Below, piece by piece: positions 24,251 through 36,095 of a stretch of DNA of 64,000 bases. Position 1 is the first letter of the stretch. Every line of letters starts with the position of its first letter. The translations under genes were made by a program, and so were the position numbers. The stretch is from Cinnamomum chago (taxonomy: Eukaryota > Streptophyta > Magnoliopsida > Laurales > Lauraceae). The DNA lies in NCBI GenBank assembly GCA_038049695.1, contig CP142451.1, positions 7,810,001-7,874,000 of the forward strand, given 5' to 3'. A model generated the notes under the pieces. It did no database searches, was not told where the DNA came from, and saw nothing but the letters and a program-made list of their open reading frames with translations.

Positions 24251-26533
24251 TGGAAGTAGACTTGATGATTACAAGAGAATCAAAAGGCCTAAACTTTTCA
24301 TTTGCGGAGACTCTACACTGTTCATTTGCTGTTCGTTTCCTCTTTTTTTTTTTTTTTCCCTTATGTGGAAACTAAGATGCCAACTCAGCCATGAGTGTGT
24401 TGGCTGCTGTTCTTGGTTGTTCCTTTGATTGCTTATGCTATGTAACAGGTGTGTTCTTGGTTGTAAGGTATACGATTTATATACCTGGTTTTGTTTGTCG
24501 GTCGGGTTTGTAATTTCCATCCATTAATAGAAATGTTTTGGTATTGGTGATATAATTTGAAGCAAGATGATAAATCTTGATTCAGAGTTAATTTGTGAGA
24601 AGGAGATGGACACAACAGAGAATTCACAAGAGAAATAGGGTAGATACAAGAATTGGGGGAAATTTGCAAACTCCGTTGAGTGAATTAAATTCAACGATAT
24701 TATTGTTATTAAGAATTATTATTATGACGTGGTATCTCTAGGGTCTTTGGCCCATTAGGACTAGCGTCCGCAAAACCCACACAAATCCTTTACCTCTATT
24801 AATGTCATTCATAATCATCATCTTTTGCTTGTGATCACTCAATATCCTTCTTTTTTCGGCATCCATTAGATCATATATGTCATATCATGGACTAGATTGG
24901 ATAAGCTTAGGAATGTAAATGGGTCCCCGATTCTCCGGAGATTCTGAACCAATAAAAATCGGGTCTGGGTCCTTATTTAGACCCCGATAAATAAATTGGT
25001 TAGGGTCCGGTTTCACATTGGTTCGCACCCGTGGACCCGAGACCTGACATATTACCTCATTTTTCAAAAATATCTCCTAAAAATCATATTTTTTAAAATC
25101 ATTCTCTCCCTAAACCCGGATTCAGACCCCTCTCATATATGTTTCTGGTTTCGGTTTCGGAGCCAAGAAACCAGTTCCGAAACTATTCCGAGTCCGGATC
25201 CGGTTCCACCTTTTCCTTAACGGTTTTGGTTCCGGGTCCACCATGGATCCGGACCGTAACCAACCCGTTTACAACCTTAAGCTGCCTTTAATACACTTGC
25301 TAAAAAGGCATGTGACATTGTATACTTTTGCAAAGTAAATAAGCAATATTGCAAAATTTAGGAAATTATGAAAAAGTTTGTACATTTTAAATTTTTTCAC
25401 ATGGTATACTGGTTATACAAAATTGAGTTAAATTCTTTTTTATTTTTAAAAACGAAAAAATAATCTCATGTCAAAATCTCTTATTTATTTTAAACAGCTC
25501 AAGTTTTTAATAAGTCAGCTTCTCTGATATGACGTCATTAATATCTCATCACCTAAGACTAGAAGATTCCGGTCCATAATCCTGGAAAGGGCTGGCAGCT
25601 CATACTTTTGTTACCAGAGACCTAGAATCATGTCAATTTTCAACAAAGATTAGTTTCTCTATCAAACTCCCTGGTGGAATAAATTAGTTGTATCTCATGC
25701 AACCATATAAATGGAATAAAAGCAAGTTACTTTATACTATCCAAAGTTGTCAGCTTTGTCCATGTCCTGGTCAGTTGGTTAGATACTTGTGTAGTGTGCA
25801 TAGTTTAGACTGTCTATCAAAGGAGGATGAGAGTGTGTAAACGGCCGATTGATCATGATGGGCCCACATAGGCCACATGGAGCTGGATTGCAGGTGCTCT
25901 TGTGAGAAACACTCTTACTTAAGAGATAAAAGTGGGGGCACATCCCATATATATATATACATATATATTTTGCTCATACTAGAGCATTTATCTGATTTTA
26001 CAGTTTTGAAGTTTAATACTAGAGCATTTATCTGATTTTACAGTTTTGAAGTTTAATTATCTTTGAACTAATTATATATATATATATATTTAGATTCAAT
26101 CGATCATGGGGATAAGAGTGATTGCTGATTTATCAAAAGGTGGCCCCAAGTGGGCCCCATAGAGCTTTATTGCATGTGCCGTAAGGTTGTAGGAGAAAAT
26201 TCAGCTAGCCGGAAGTTTAGACTAGGAAGGCTCAGCCGTCTTAAATCCGGATCCTGTCCTGAATGGAAAATCAACAATGGAGGCCATCTATTAAAATCCC
26301 AACAATGGAAATCTATTAAAGGTTACTCCACGGTCTTATGCCATGTGCACCCTTACTTAGTCAACTATGACTTTTTGTGTGCAAGACAATAACATCTGAC
26401 TCCAGCATTTACTATAACCAGACACCACCTCTCATCCTAAGTATTCCTAACCATATCTCCATTCCCATAAAACTTCATCTTCTGTTTCAAATTTCAGCCT
26501 TTGAAAAAAGTCTCCTTGCACACGTCTTCAGAA
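24251..26533. other. Intergenic DNA between SDR genes A and B
   Basis: No gene recognised. The first 420 bases are the 3' region of A and resemble the 3' regions of the other copies (GGTGATATAATTTGAAGC word). At 24895-25270 is a repeat rich in GGGTCCGG and GGATCCGG words opening GGAATGTAAATGGG. A perfect 40-bp tandem duplication lies at 25978-26017 and 26018-26057, with TA-repeats on either side. Leader and promoter of B follow; ACTATAACC at about 26410 may be its TATA-like element. Confidence 0.5.
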
Positions 26534-29500
26534 ATGGAAGGACAGACCATCTCCCATGCAGTTGCAGACAGGTACTTGTACTGTCTCTCCTCATCTAATT
26601 ACTTGTATCAAACCCAATCCAGTCCCTTGGATTTTGTTCTAATGTTTCCCAGCCATTCTCTTCTCAGGTGTGCAGTTGTTACAGGGGGTAATAAGGGTAT
26701 TGGACTTGGGATATGTAGACAACTGGCTTCTAATGGCATCATGGTCATACTCACAGCTAGAGATGAGAAGAGAGGTCTTGAAGCTGTTAAACAACTGAAA
26801 GAATCTGGTCTCTCTAATGTGGTCTTTCATCAGCTGGATGTGAAGGACTCTGTTAGTATTGCCTCTTTGGCAGATTTCATTAAAACTCAATTTGGGAAGC
26901 TTGATATCTTGGTAAGAAAATTGAACAGTTTATTTGATTGTTTTTAATTTGAAGGGATGCTCCACTTCTTATTTTGGGCTCGTTTCCAATACTAAGAAAG
27001 AAATGGATGGCTGATTTAGAAATTTGTGGGACTTGCTGAAATTCCTATCTTATTACTTTTTTAGAGTGAACAACTGGACGTTTATGTTCAAACAGTCCAT
27101 TTAAAAGTGATGGTGGGGCTGACCTGCAGTGGTCCAGTGGACCACAGAGGTTGAATGGTTGAGATTACAAACATATGGGGTCGGATGGGGTCATGCTGGG
27201 AGGAACTGAATCAAATATCTGTTTAAAAAAATGAGAGAACATCAACTTCCTGATGTAGGATTCATTGAATGGATGTAAAGCTCTGCTAGCACTTCATTTG
27301 CAAGGGGCAGAAGAAAATTCCATATTGGGAACTTCATTTTCAAGATTGGAAACTTGCGACTCAGATATGGATATTGGCACATATTCAATATTTCGTACTC
27401 GATTGACCCCCAATCTTGCTATCCAAGGAGATGATACAACTGACATTAATGTTACAATACTTCTATTAGCAATATTGCAATACATTTTGTTGATTTTTAA
27501 GAGAAATAGTTATTTGACCCTGAAATAGATGGGAAAAGGCTTTGATGATGGTGTCCATATTGCCGAACCTGTGATTAAACGATCAAATCGGGACATTTGG
27601 CCCCCACAAATTAAGGTGGATAGTTGCTCTTGCTCCCAAATATCAATTGGATTAAGATTGATCTTTGTTGCCTCATAAAATCATGATAATATGCCACAGA
27701 GCGATGAAGTTTGCTTCATCTCTCTTTGCTCAATGTGATATTTGAGCCTAGTTGCAGCATGTAGTAGGCTGTTTTGATCCAGTGGTCTCTATTGACCATA
27801 GGTGGGCGGTGGGCCTCACTCTATAGATATCCCTGATGCTACTCGATTGACACCCAATCTTGCTATCCAAGGAGATGATACAACTGACATTAATGTTACA
27901 ATACTTCTATTAGCAATATTGCAATACATTTCGTTGATTTTTTAAGAGAAATAGTTATTTGACCCCGACATAGATGGGAAAAGGCTTCGATGATGGTGTC
28001 CATACTGCTGAACCTGTGATTAAACGATCAAATCTGGACATTTGGTCCCCGCAAATTAAGGTGGATAGTTGCTCTTGCTCCCAAATATCAATTGGATTAA
28101 GATTGATCTTTGTTGCCTCATAAAATCATGATAATATGCTACAGAGCGATGAAGTTTGCTTCATCTCTCTTTGCTCAATGTGATATTTGAGCCTAGTTGC
28201 AGCATGTAGTAGGTTGTTTTGATCCAGTGGTCTCTATTGACCATAGGTGGGCGGTGGGCCTCACTCTATAGATATCCCTGATGCTACTACTAGTTGTGCA
28301 ATTTTCACTTTATATTGCGGATTTCTTACATTTTAATCTTTGTTTTAGTAAGTTTTAATTCAATTTTCTTTATAGAAAATATTCAGCTACTACTGAGGAA
28401 AATATGACAAGAACAGTAATTAAAATCTGCTAGTTATAAAGTATATAATTTCCCTAGTACTGTACTTCTTTGACATAATCTTTATCTCTAAAAATGGGTG
28501 TGGTAAAGAAGTTACAATAAAATTCTATGCAGGTAAATAATGCAGGGGATGGTGGAATCATTGCAGATGGCGATGCTTTGAGGGCCATGAATCTTGCTGT
28601 AAGTCACTAGTCTGTACTTAGCCTGTTTTAACAGAAGCTTACATATGGGGAACATTACCATTATGTTGATGATATTCCTTTTCTTTCTTTCTTTCTTTCT
28701 CCAAAAGTATGTTTAAAAGAGGAAATGGGCAAATTTTAGTGACTCAAGCAGTTCTCAATGGTTGGATTAATCTGTTGTGTATAAGCTTGCAACTAGGATG
28801 CATATAAGTTGGTTGTCATCAGTACTTTTGGAGAAGGCTTGTCTGGATGTATGGACTCCTACGTTGGATACCATAAAAGTGCTATGAAATTCCATGGTAT
28901 TTTTACGTTTGGTTGTTTCATAGAATTCTGATATACATTACGTGGAATCCTTATGTCCATGGCCTTTTAGGAATCCTCATAAAGCGCATGTTTATGGACA
29001 CTAGAAATCCATGCATCCAAATGAGAAACTTCAGTGCAAAGACATTTTTAACGAAATCTGAAACTCTAGTGAAAAATCTGCCTTCAATGGCTGACAGAGG
29101 GAATGAAATTATTCTCATTTATGCAGGTAGAAGAAGAGAAAGCTGGCTTACTGAAGGGAGTAATGCGGCAAACTTATGAAAAGGCAGAAGAATGTATAGC
29201 TATAAACTACTATGGATGCAAAGGAGTAACTGAAGCACTTATTCCACTTCTTCTATTATCCGATTCTGCAAGGATAGTGAATGTTTCCTCTGGCCTGGGG
29301 CAGCTAAAGGTAACAAAGGCACCATTTATTTATTCAGTGCAGTAAAGTAGACAGCCATTATAAGAAGTAAGCTTGAATGTAGAACTGAGTTGATTGGTAA
29401 AAACCTGTTCTATAAATTTACTATGATCTGCATAAAGAGAGGGATGATCTGCATTAAGAGAGGGGAGGGACGATCCAGTGGCTTGGTGGTGCCCACACCT

Positions 29501-29617
29501 TCCATCTGTAGCTCTGTCTTTCTGTATCTGAATGGTCTGTAGTACTTGAAGGGTAGTCATGTGCAGTCATCTGAGCCTGTGAATCAACAGGGGTGAATTC
29601 ATACCATATGTTATGGT

Positions 29618-29667
<50 letters not shown>

Positions 29668-30697
29668 CTCCTTGTTAGCACTTTTGATCGTGGATTAGAT
29701 GTTTAGCATTATAGGGTAGCCAACTGTCTGACCGGCCACCTTCTTTCGCAATGTCCGCATAATTTTTTACCACCATCTATGATTTTTACTATTTTGAATT
29801 TCCTAGGATACCCACAATAGAAAGCAAATGTTCACTATAATGTTGGATATTATACAGTTTCAATATATGCCATCTTTTAGTTATAACATCTGGGTGTCAT
29901 GGCCTAGTAGCTATAAGAACACAAGCACAATTTTTTACCTGAACTTCATTCATTTGTCAGCTCCATCTAAAAGGAGGCTTATCTCAAAGTAGTGTGAAGG
30001 AGAAACCTCTCTTTTGGAGACTTCCATTTGAAAAAACTTTCCTTAATACTTGGAGGATGATTTTTTTACTATTTGGAAGCAAGCAAAGGACAAAAGTAGC
30101 CTCAAAGATATTTAAACTCTCTTCTTTTGTAAAGGGAAAAGAAACTGAGGAGGGCAAAATTACAGTTACCAAAATGCCTCTAAACTTCTGCCTAACTATT
30201 CTAACAAAACAAAGAAGTTGAGGAGCGCCAGTGAGCCGCACCCTCTAAAACATAGTTTGTCATTCTTAGAAAGCTCTTTGTTAATTACTTTGATCTAGTA
30301 ATTTGTCATTGTGTTATTTCAGTTTTTCTCCAATGAAATGGCTAAAGAAGTGCTTGGTGCTGCCGAGGGCCTCACAGAAGAGAAAGTTGATGAGGTATTG
30401 CAATGGTTCCTAAAGGACTTCAAAGATTCCTTGGAACCCAAAGGCTGGCCTACTTTTATGACTGCATATTCAGTCTCCAAAGCAGCTCTTAATGCCTATA
30501 CAAGGATTCTAGCCAAGAAATTTCCTACCTTCCACATTAATTGTATCAGTCCTGGCTTTGTCAAAACGGACATAAATTTCAATGCTGGGATATTGACTGT
30601 TGAAGAAGGTGCTAAGGGTCCTGTGATGCTGGCATTGATTCCTGATGATGGCCCGACTGGCCTCTTCTTCGATCAGACGGAAGTTTCAACCTATTGA
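26534..30697 (+). CDS. SDR gene B: neomenthol dehydrogenase-like reductase, shortened exon 3
   Basis: Exons 26534-26571, 26668-26911, 28533-28598, 29127-29309, 30323-30697 give 301 residues. Motifs: TGGNKGIG cofactor loop at 18-25 (Ala20 of A is Gly here), NNAG at 96-99, NYYG, VNVSS, and Tyr226-S-V-S-Lys230; all catalytic residues are intact. Exon 3 is nine bases shorter than in the other three copies: the sequence for Gly-Ala-Asp before the donor is gone, without change of frame. Exon 5 lacks one codon (FKDSLEPKG against [10 protein letters not shown] in A). Intron 1 is 96 bases and open in frame. Intron 2 holds a 444-bp tandem duplication and intron 4 a (CT)21 run. Of the four copies B is the most diverged from C and D after A. 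Role as for the SDR class; substrate unknown. Confidence 0.88.
27397..28284 (+). repeat. 444-bp tandem duplication in intron 2 of gene B
   Basis: The sequence starting ACTCGATTGAC at 27397 restarts at 27841 and follows the first copy nearly base for base to CCCTGATGCTACT. Only scattered differences are seen, so the event is recent. No exon is included. Confidence 0.85.
29621..29662 (+). repeat. (CT)21 microsatellite in intron 4 of gene B
   Basis: An unbroken run of CT dinucleotides about 42 bases long. The aligned introns of A, C and D have no such run, so it grew in B alone. Confidence 0.9.
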
Positions 30698-32225
30698 TTG
30701 AAGTAGACTCAAAGATAACAAGAAAATAAAAGGGCTGAAGTTCAGTGGCAAATGCTTTACACTATTCATTTACTGTAAGTTTCTTTTCTTTTCTTTTCTT
30801 TTTTTGTTTTTGCTATTTGGGCTATTGGTCCAGACGTGATACTCTTAAATTGAGTACCCAGGGATCCTTCCCTGGGCATGTATGTGAAATTAAGATGCCA
30901 ACACCACTCAACCATGAGTGTGTTAGCTGCTGTAAGTTTCTTTATATTATATGCATGGATGTTTTTTCTCTCATTGTTGGGTAAATTATGGTATTGGTGA
31001 TATAATTTGAAGCAGGAAATGATAAACCTGCAGATTATAACCTCTGATTCACACAGTTAGTTTGTGAGAAGGAAATAGATAACAGAGAATTCACAAGAGA
31101 AATAGGGAAGATCCAAGAATGATAGAGAGAAGTCCAACCAACCACCAAATCCAAACACAGGGCCAAACATATTCTACAAAGCATTTTCTATTTCAAAATA
31201 ATTCCTACATATCTTTTATATGCTCTGGCTAGTTGGAAATTTGCAAAACTAAATTGAGTGAAATTCACCATTTGTTATCCTAAGCTATAGCTTAGTAGAG
31301 CCTTGCCCTATATATATTACAGATTTTTTTCTCTCTTTGTTTAAAAAAATGCGCACACATAAGCCCTTCACCTTTCTCATTATCTTTAACAATCATCATC
31401 CTTTGCTTGTGATCATTGTCTATCTTATAGATTCTATCATTGACGAATCCTACTCTTCTTGAGTCTATCAGTACCCATGAGATCATATATTTCGTGATTC
31501 CTCCAAAAGCTTCAGCCTTGCGACTTGATGGAGAATGCAAGGTTGAATGCTCTCCTGTCATGCGGAAATTTGAAAAACTACATTGAGTGAAAATTCACTG
31601 TAGCTTTAGCGGGGGAAATAGTCCCTATCTATGCATGGAAAAACAACAAAGAACCTTCATACTCAAAATCCGACTCTCAAATTTCTCCCAACTTTTCTCT
31701 CCTCTATTCTGTCTCTTATTATCTCTCTACATATGCGAAAGGGTCAATAATGGGGTACTCTCTCAGCTATATTCTCACCATTCCTTTTATTTATATTAAA
31801 AAGGGTATGTATTATTTAACAATCGAAACTGCATGCATGAAGAATGAGGGCTTTGATGGCAGCTGCAGGTGGCATTTTTCAATTTCTTAATATAGTAGAA
31901 CTACAGTTCTAGAGGGGAAAGATTGCGTTCTCTCTCTGATGGGTGAATTGGTTATTCTCTGTCCATCTCAAAATGCTCTTTCAGAATCATTATTAGGAAG
32001 AGAAATCTTTAAAACTGTATTCTGTAGAATGGCGAATGAAATCAATGCAAAAAAAAAAGAGAGTAAAAAGAGAAGATTTCTTTGATATATTCCTTTTATT
32101 TGACACCTAAGGTCATAAAAGATCCACTGTTATACTTCTAAATCAGATCAAAGATCCAACAACATATTCTCTCCAAACGAAAAGACATCAACTTGAAAGT
32201 ATATCCTCTGCTGGGTTTTTTTACG

Positions 32226-32940
32226 ACGGAGGGTGTCTTGGCTTTTTGGGCTAGAAAAATTCATACGGGCCAGGGTAAATCCCCTGTGGCCCTAGTGGTC
32301 AGGGCCGGTTTTGAATTTCTCAGGGCCCAGGGCAAGAGTAAAAGTTAGGCCTCTTCAGCCATCATATATGATAATATCATTGGTGTGAAAAATTGGCAAT
32401 GGGTTGATGATGCCCAAGTATAACTATTTGAAAAAAAAGAGAAGAAAGAGAACTCTGACCAGAATTTAAGCATCATATATGGGGAATAAAAAATCATTGG
32501 TGGGCCCCACTAACAGATGAGAAGAACGGGTGAAGGGCTGAAGGCTTGATGATCTGTTTGTAAAAAAAAAAGGCCCCAAATCATCCCAACGCTAGACTAG
32601 ATTCGCCCAGAATTTCAGTCATCAAATATAAAATATCATTGGTGGGCCCCACTGATGGATGCTCAAATAAATGATGCATTAAGCACTCTTAGATGATTTG
32701 ATGATGGGTCTATTGATGTCCAGGACGATAAAATTCATTGGATGAGCACTGCCCCCACCAAATAATTGAAAAGAAAATAAAAGGTAGAAGGGATTTTGGG
32801 CCCCCCTGAAAAATGGGCCCGGGGCAAGGGCACTTACAGCCCTTGCTCAGGGCCGGCCCTGCTAGTGGTAGTACAGTTTCGAACCCTCAACCTCCGAAAA
32901 CAAACTGTGGCCCTATGCCAATTGAGTTACCTTTGGGGTT
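32226..32940 (-). mobile_element. tRNA-derived SINE interrupted by an hAT MITE
   Basis: Outside the hAT insertion the sequence, read on the minus strand, gives AGGTAACTCAATTGGCATAG (A-box-like), GAGGGTTCGAAACTG (B box at about 32876-32886) and a body ending CCCAAAAAGCC. It is the same family as the SINE at 18530-18675. Confidence 0.6.
32300..32861 (-). mobile_element. Non-autonomous hAT element (MITE), 562 bp
   Basis: Ends CAGGGCCGG...CCGGCCCTG form the inverted repeat, and the 8-bp target duplication CTAGTGGT (32292-32299 and 32862-32869) is perfect. Eight-base duplications and CAGGG ends are hAT hallmarks. It is an inverted relative of the element at 49666-50242. No transposase is encoded. 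Confidence 0.85.
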
Positions 32941-33942
32941 AGTATATCCTCTGCTGTAATGTGTTGGAAATGTATCCTCTGATAAAATTATCTCAAAGAT
33001 CCAAATAGATAGAAAAGAAACTCAATGGAGAAAAGTTGTATCAATGATCAGAAACCCAAAAACACCATTTTCAACACCACCATCTTTTCAACCATCTCAG
33101 TTTCTTAATTAAATTCATTTGAAAGGGCCATTGACTATTTTAGGGAGGAGAAAAGGGCTGCTTCTTCTGCCTCAGCATAGGAGCCGGGAGGGAGAAGAAA
33201 ACACAAAGGTATTTCAGCCATCTTGAGACTGACGTAAGGAAATATTACATGAGGGGATTTTTGAGAATAGGCAAAACCGAGGTGTCTTTCGTGGTTGTCA
33301 GAAAACACAGGGGTGCACATGTAAAAAAAAAAAACCTGTTGAAAAACAATGTAAAATAAGAGTCACCAAATGAGTGAGAGCCATACACATGTAGACATGC
33401 ACCGCCAAAATTTTAGGCAGGTGGGAGAGTTTTGGATGTTTAGGCGACTTCATTTCATAGGAGGTTCCATAAGTAGTTGTAATGTAATCTTAAGAAATTA
33501 GTAGTGTGTATTTGTAAATTTCTCATTGAGTGTTTCTGTCGTTCTTGAAAATGATACTGTATGTATGTCTATCCCAGCAAAAAGAATTTATTGTAGTTAG
33601 AGAGAGATAGAGGCGTGTCTTTGTAAATTATTCAGTGAAGTGTTTTTTGTAATTGCAGAAAAGAGGTGTGTATCTGTAAATTGGTCATATAAAGGAGTTT
33701 TCTTTTATGATTATTGAAAAAAAGAGGGCTGGTTTTGTAAATCAGATTAACCTGCGACCAGTCGTTACAATTCTGGGCGCAGATTAATTCACTCATGGTG
33801 TCGAAGAACCTAGATGGATTTGAGTTGATCAAGGGGAAGACTAGAAATTTATGTAGCACTTTGACAATGATGATGTTACCTTCAATTGAAGTGTTAAAAG
33901 ATGTTACATTCAAATGATTAAGGTGATATGTGGGGCTGTAAA

Positions 33943-34110
33943 ACCCTATCCCACTCATTCGGCCTAAGACCACGGTTTGCTTCCGAAGGTTGAGGATACG
34001 AAACTAAGCAACCACACTGGATCCACAAGGGATTTATCCGGCTCCTCCTAGACCCGTAGGGATTTGTTCGGCCCAAAGGTCTGGAACACCCTCCATTATA
34101 TATATATGGG
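33943..34110 (+). mobile_element. SINE-like element upstream of gene C
   Basis: A-box-like GGCCTAAGACCACGG and B-box-like GGATACGAAACT lie about 40 bases apart, followed by a body with GGCTCCTCCTAG and GGTCTGGAACACCCTCC and a TA-repeat tail. The same element occurs at 46239-46440 in the D block, there with a longer TA tail, so it predates the block duplication. Confidence 0.42.
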
Positions 34111-35453
34111 GTTGCGAACCAACTAAGCGGTCCCATGTTGTCAACTTTTTTAACCCACCCATCCTTCATGGCAAGGAAAAATGACAAAACTACTCATATT
34201 GATGCAAATTTGCAATGTATGCCATATCACACAAATGTTCCCCTCTTGTCAGGTTAATAAAAGAATATATCTATGCCACATTGCACAATCTATAATTTTA
34301 TTCAATATCGCACATTCAAGGGCATTTTAGTCCATAAAAAACTACACTAATACGTATGAGGGAATAGCTCAACTTTCATCACGAGAGGTGGTTATCCATG
34401 CCTAATTGTTATCACACGGCAAAAACCCGTATTAAAAGGGGGTCCATGTAATATTGTAAAATGTTCCAAAATAAATATATAATATTGCTAGATTTTAGAG
34501 GATTATAAAAGAAAATTGGTCGTTTTAATTTTTCACATGGTATACTGGATGTACGAAATAGAGCTGAGGAAATTTTTTATTTTTAAACAAGCAAAAAGAA
34601 TTATTAGTCAAAATCTCAAATTTATTTTAAGCAGTTCAAATATATAATAAGTAAGCCCTTTTGGATATGTCGTCACTAATCTCTCATCAATTAAGACTCA
34701 GAGGATTCCAGTCTAGACTCTGACTTAGACAGTCTATTCAACAAAAATTCTCTCTTACAGGATATCCCCATCTGAACATCCTAGGGGGAGCCTTCAATTA
34801 AGGGGTCCTGATTATTTGAATGGATCCCTCGCCTCTTGAATGGTAGGATAAAAAAAAAATCACCTGGAAGGTCATGATGGTCCAAACAGGAACAAATTTC
34901 CAGATGCCCTGCATCCACTATGAGAAGGGAAAATATGGAAGATTATTATCACCCAAACAGACTGTATAGTCAAGGTCTATGGGCCTACTTGGATGCTTTT
35001 CTATCATTGAGGATAAGATAGGCGGAAAGAGCTGTTTATGAACAAGAGTTGTGCAAAACATCAGCCTTAATAATATCATCCCTAATAGTATCATTCTAAC
35101 CCATCTGCTATGCAGCTAGTGGAGCCTATTTAGACTTCAACTTATTAGTGGGGATGGGGTACACGGAGAGGTCTTTTCGTGAATAACGATCAACAAAGAC
35201 AAATCAGCCATGACAGATCATCCTAGCATTTGATTTAATAGCCATAATTAGTGGTCTTTTGACCATATATTCTTTTGAGACTCAATCCAATAATGGATAT
35301 GTGTTTAACGAAAGTGAAAATGGGACTGATACTAGACCAAGTATTGAGAGTGTGAAAGGGCCCGTGTTAATAAAAGTGGTTCCAAATTGGCCCTCCAGAG
35401 CTGGACTGGATATACATTGCTTGTAGGAGAATATTTCTTTGAATTAAAAGCAT

Positions 35454-35801
35454 TAGGACATGTTTGTGTAATGTGATTTTGGCGAATATGGATCTTGCTC
35501 TTTTGAGTGTACTGTTTGGCATTTTGCTTTTAAAATAAAGTGGAGTGAAGTGAAATAAAAAGAGAAAATAAAATATAAGTGGGTTATGATGGTATTTTAT
35601 TTTTAGTTGTTTGTGATGAAATAATTTTGACTTTTTCTATGGGAAAATGAAGCTTATTTTTTTGTGAATAAAGGTAGTTGCTTTTTAACTTTTTTTGAAA
35701 CAAATGAAGGTAATTTTAAATTAAAATGCTTTTCATTTTATACTTGACTTGACTTGACTTGGTCACAAGTAAAATTAGTAACTTTACACAAACAAGCCCT
35801 A
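35454..35801. mobile_element. MITE upstream of gene C
   Basis: Inverted ends TAGGACATGTTTGTGTAA and TTACACAAACAAGCCCTA enclose about 350 AT-rich bases. Both the C block and the D block (about 47756-48094) carry it. The target duplication is not clear, so the superfamily is open. Confidence 0.55.
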
Positions 35802-35879
35802 AAGTTTAAAGTAGCCGCATTTATCAAAGGTACCCAAAGGGCCCATGGAGCTTGACTGCATGTGCACTACCTGCCACAC

Positions 35880-35965
35880 GATCCTATGCCATGTATGTGT
35901 AGATTGGGCAAACACGATATTTGATCCTATGCCATGTATGTGTAGATTGGGCAAACACGATATTT
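35880..35965 (+). repeat. 43-bp tandem duplication in the gene C promoter
   Basis: GATCCTATGCCATGTATGTG begins at 35880 and again at 35923; the two 43-base units are identical. Gene D has one unit only. It lies about 130-215 bases before the start codon and includes the words GATTGGGCAAACACG, so any binding site in it is doubled in C. Confidence 0.85.
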
Positions 35966-36095
35966 TGTGGTCAAGACTGTGACATGTGAGCCCAGCTCTT
36001 GCAATGAGAATATACCTTTGACCATCTCTCCCTAGGCAGTTCGCATAGAACTCCATCTTTTGTTTCAACCTCTCCCTACGCAGCTTTTTCTGCAT

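Larger units (their letters stand above)
30698..36095. other. Intergenic DNA between SDR genes B and C
   Basis: No gene recognised. 31.6-33.95 kb matches 53.9-55.7 kb downstream of gene D, including the words GCTGCTTCTTCTGCCTC and AACACAGGGGTGCACATG, so it is part of the repeating unit of the gene array. A SINE broken by an hAT MITE (32226-32940), another SINE-like segment (33943-34110) and a MITE (35454-35801) are listed apart. The last 200 bases carry the promoter of C. Confidence 0.55.
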
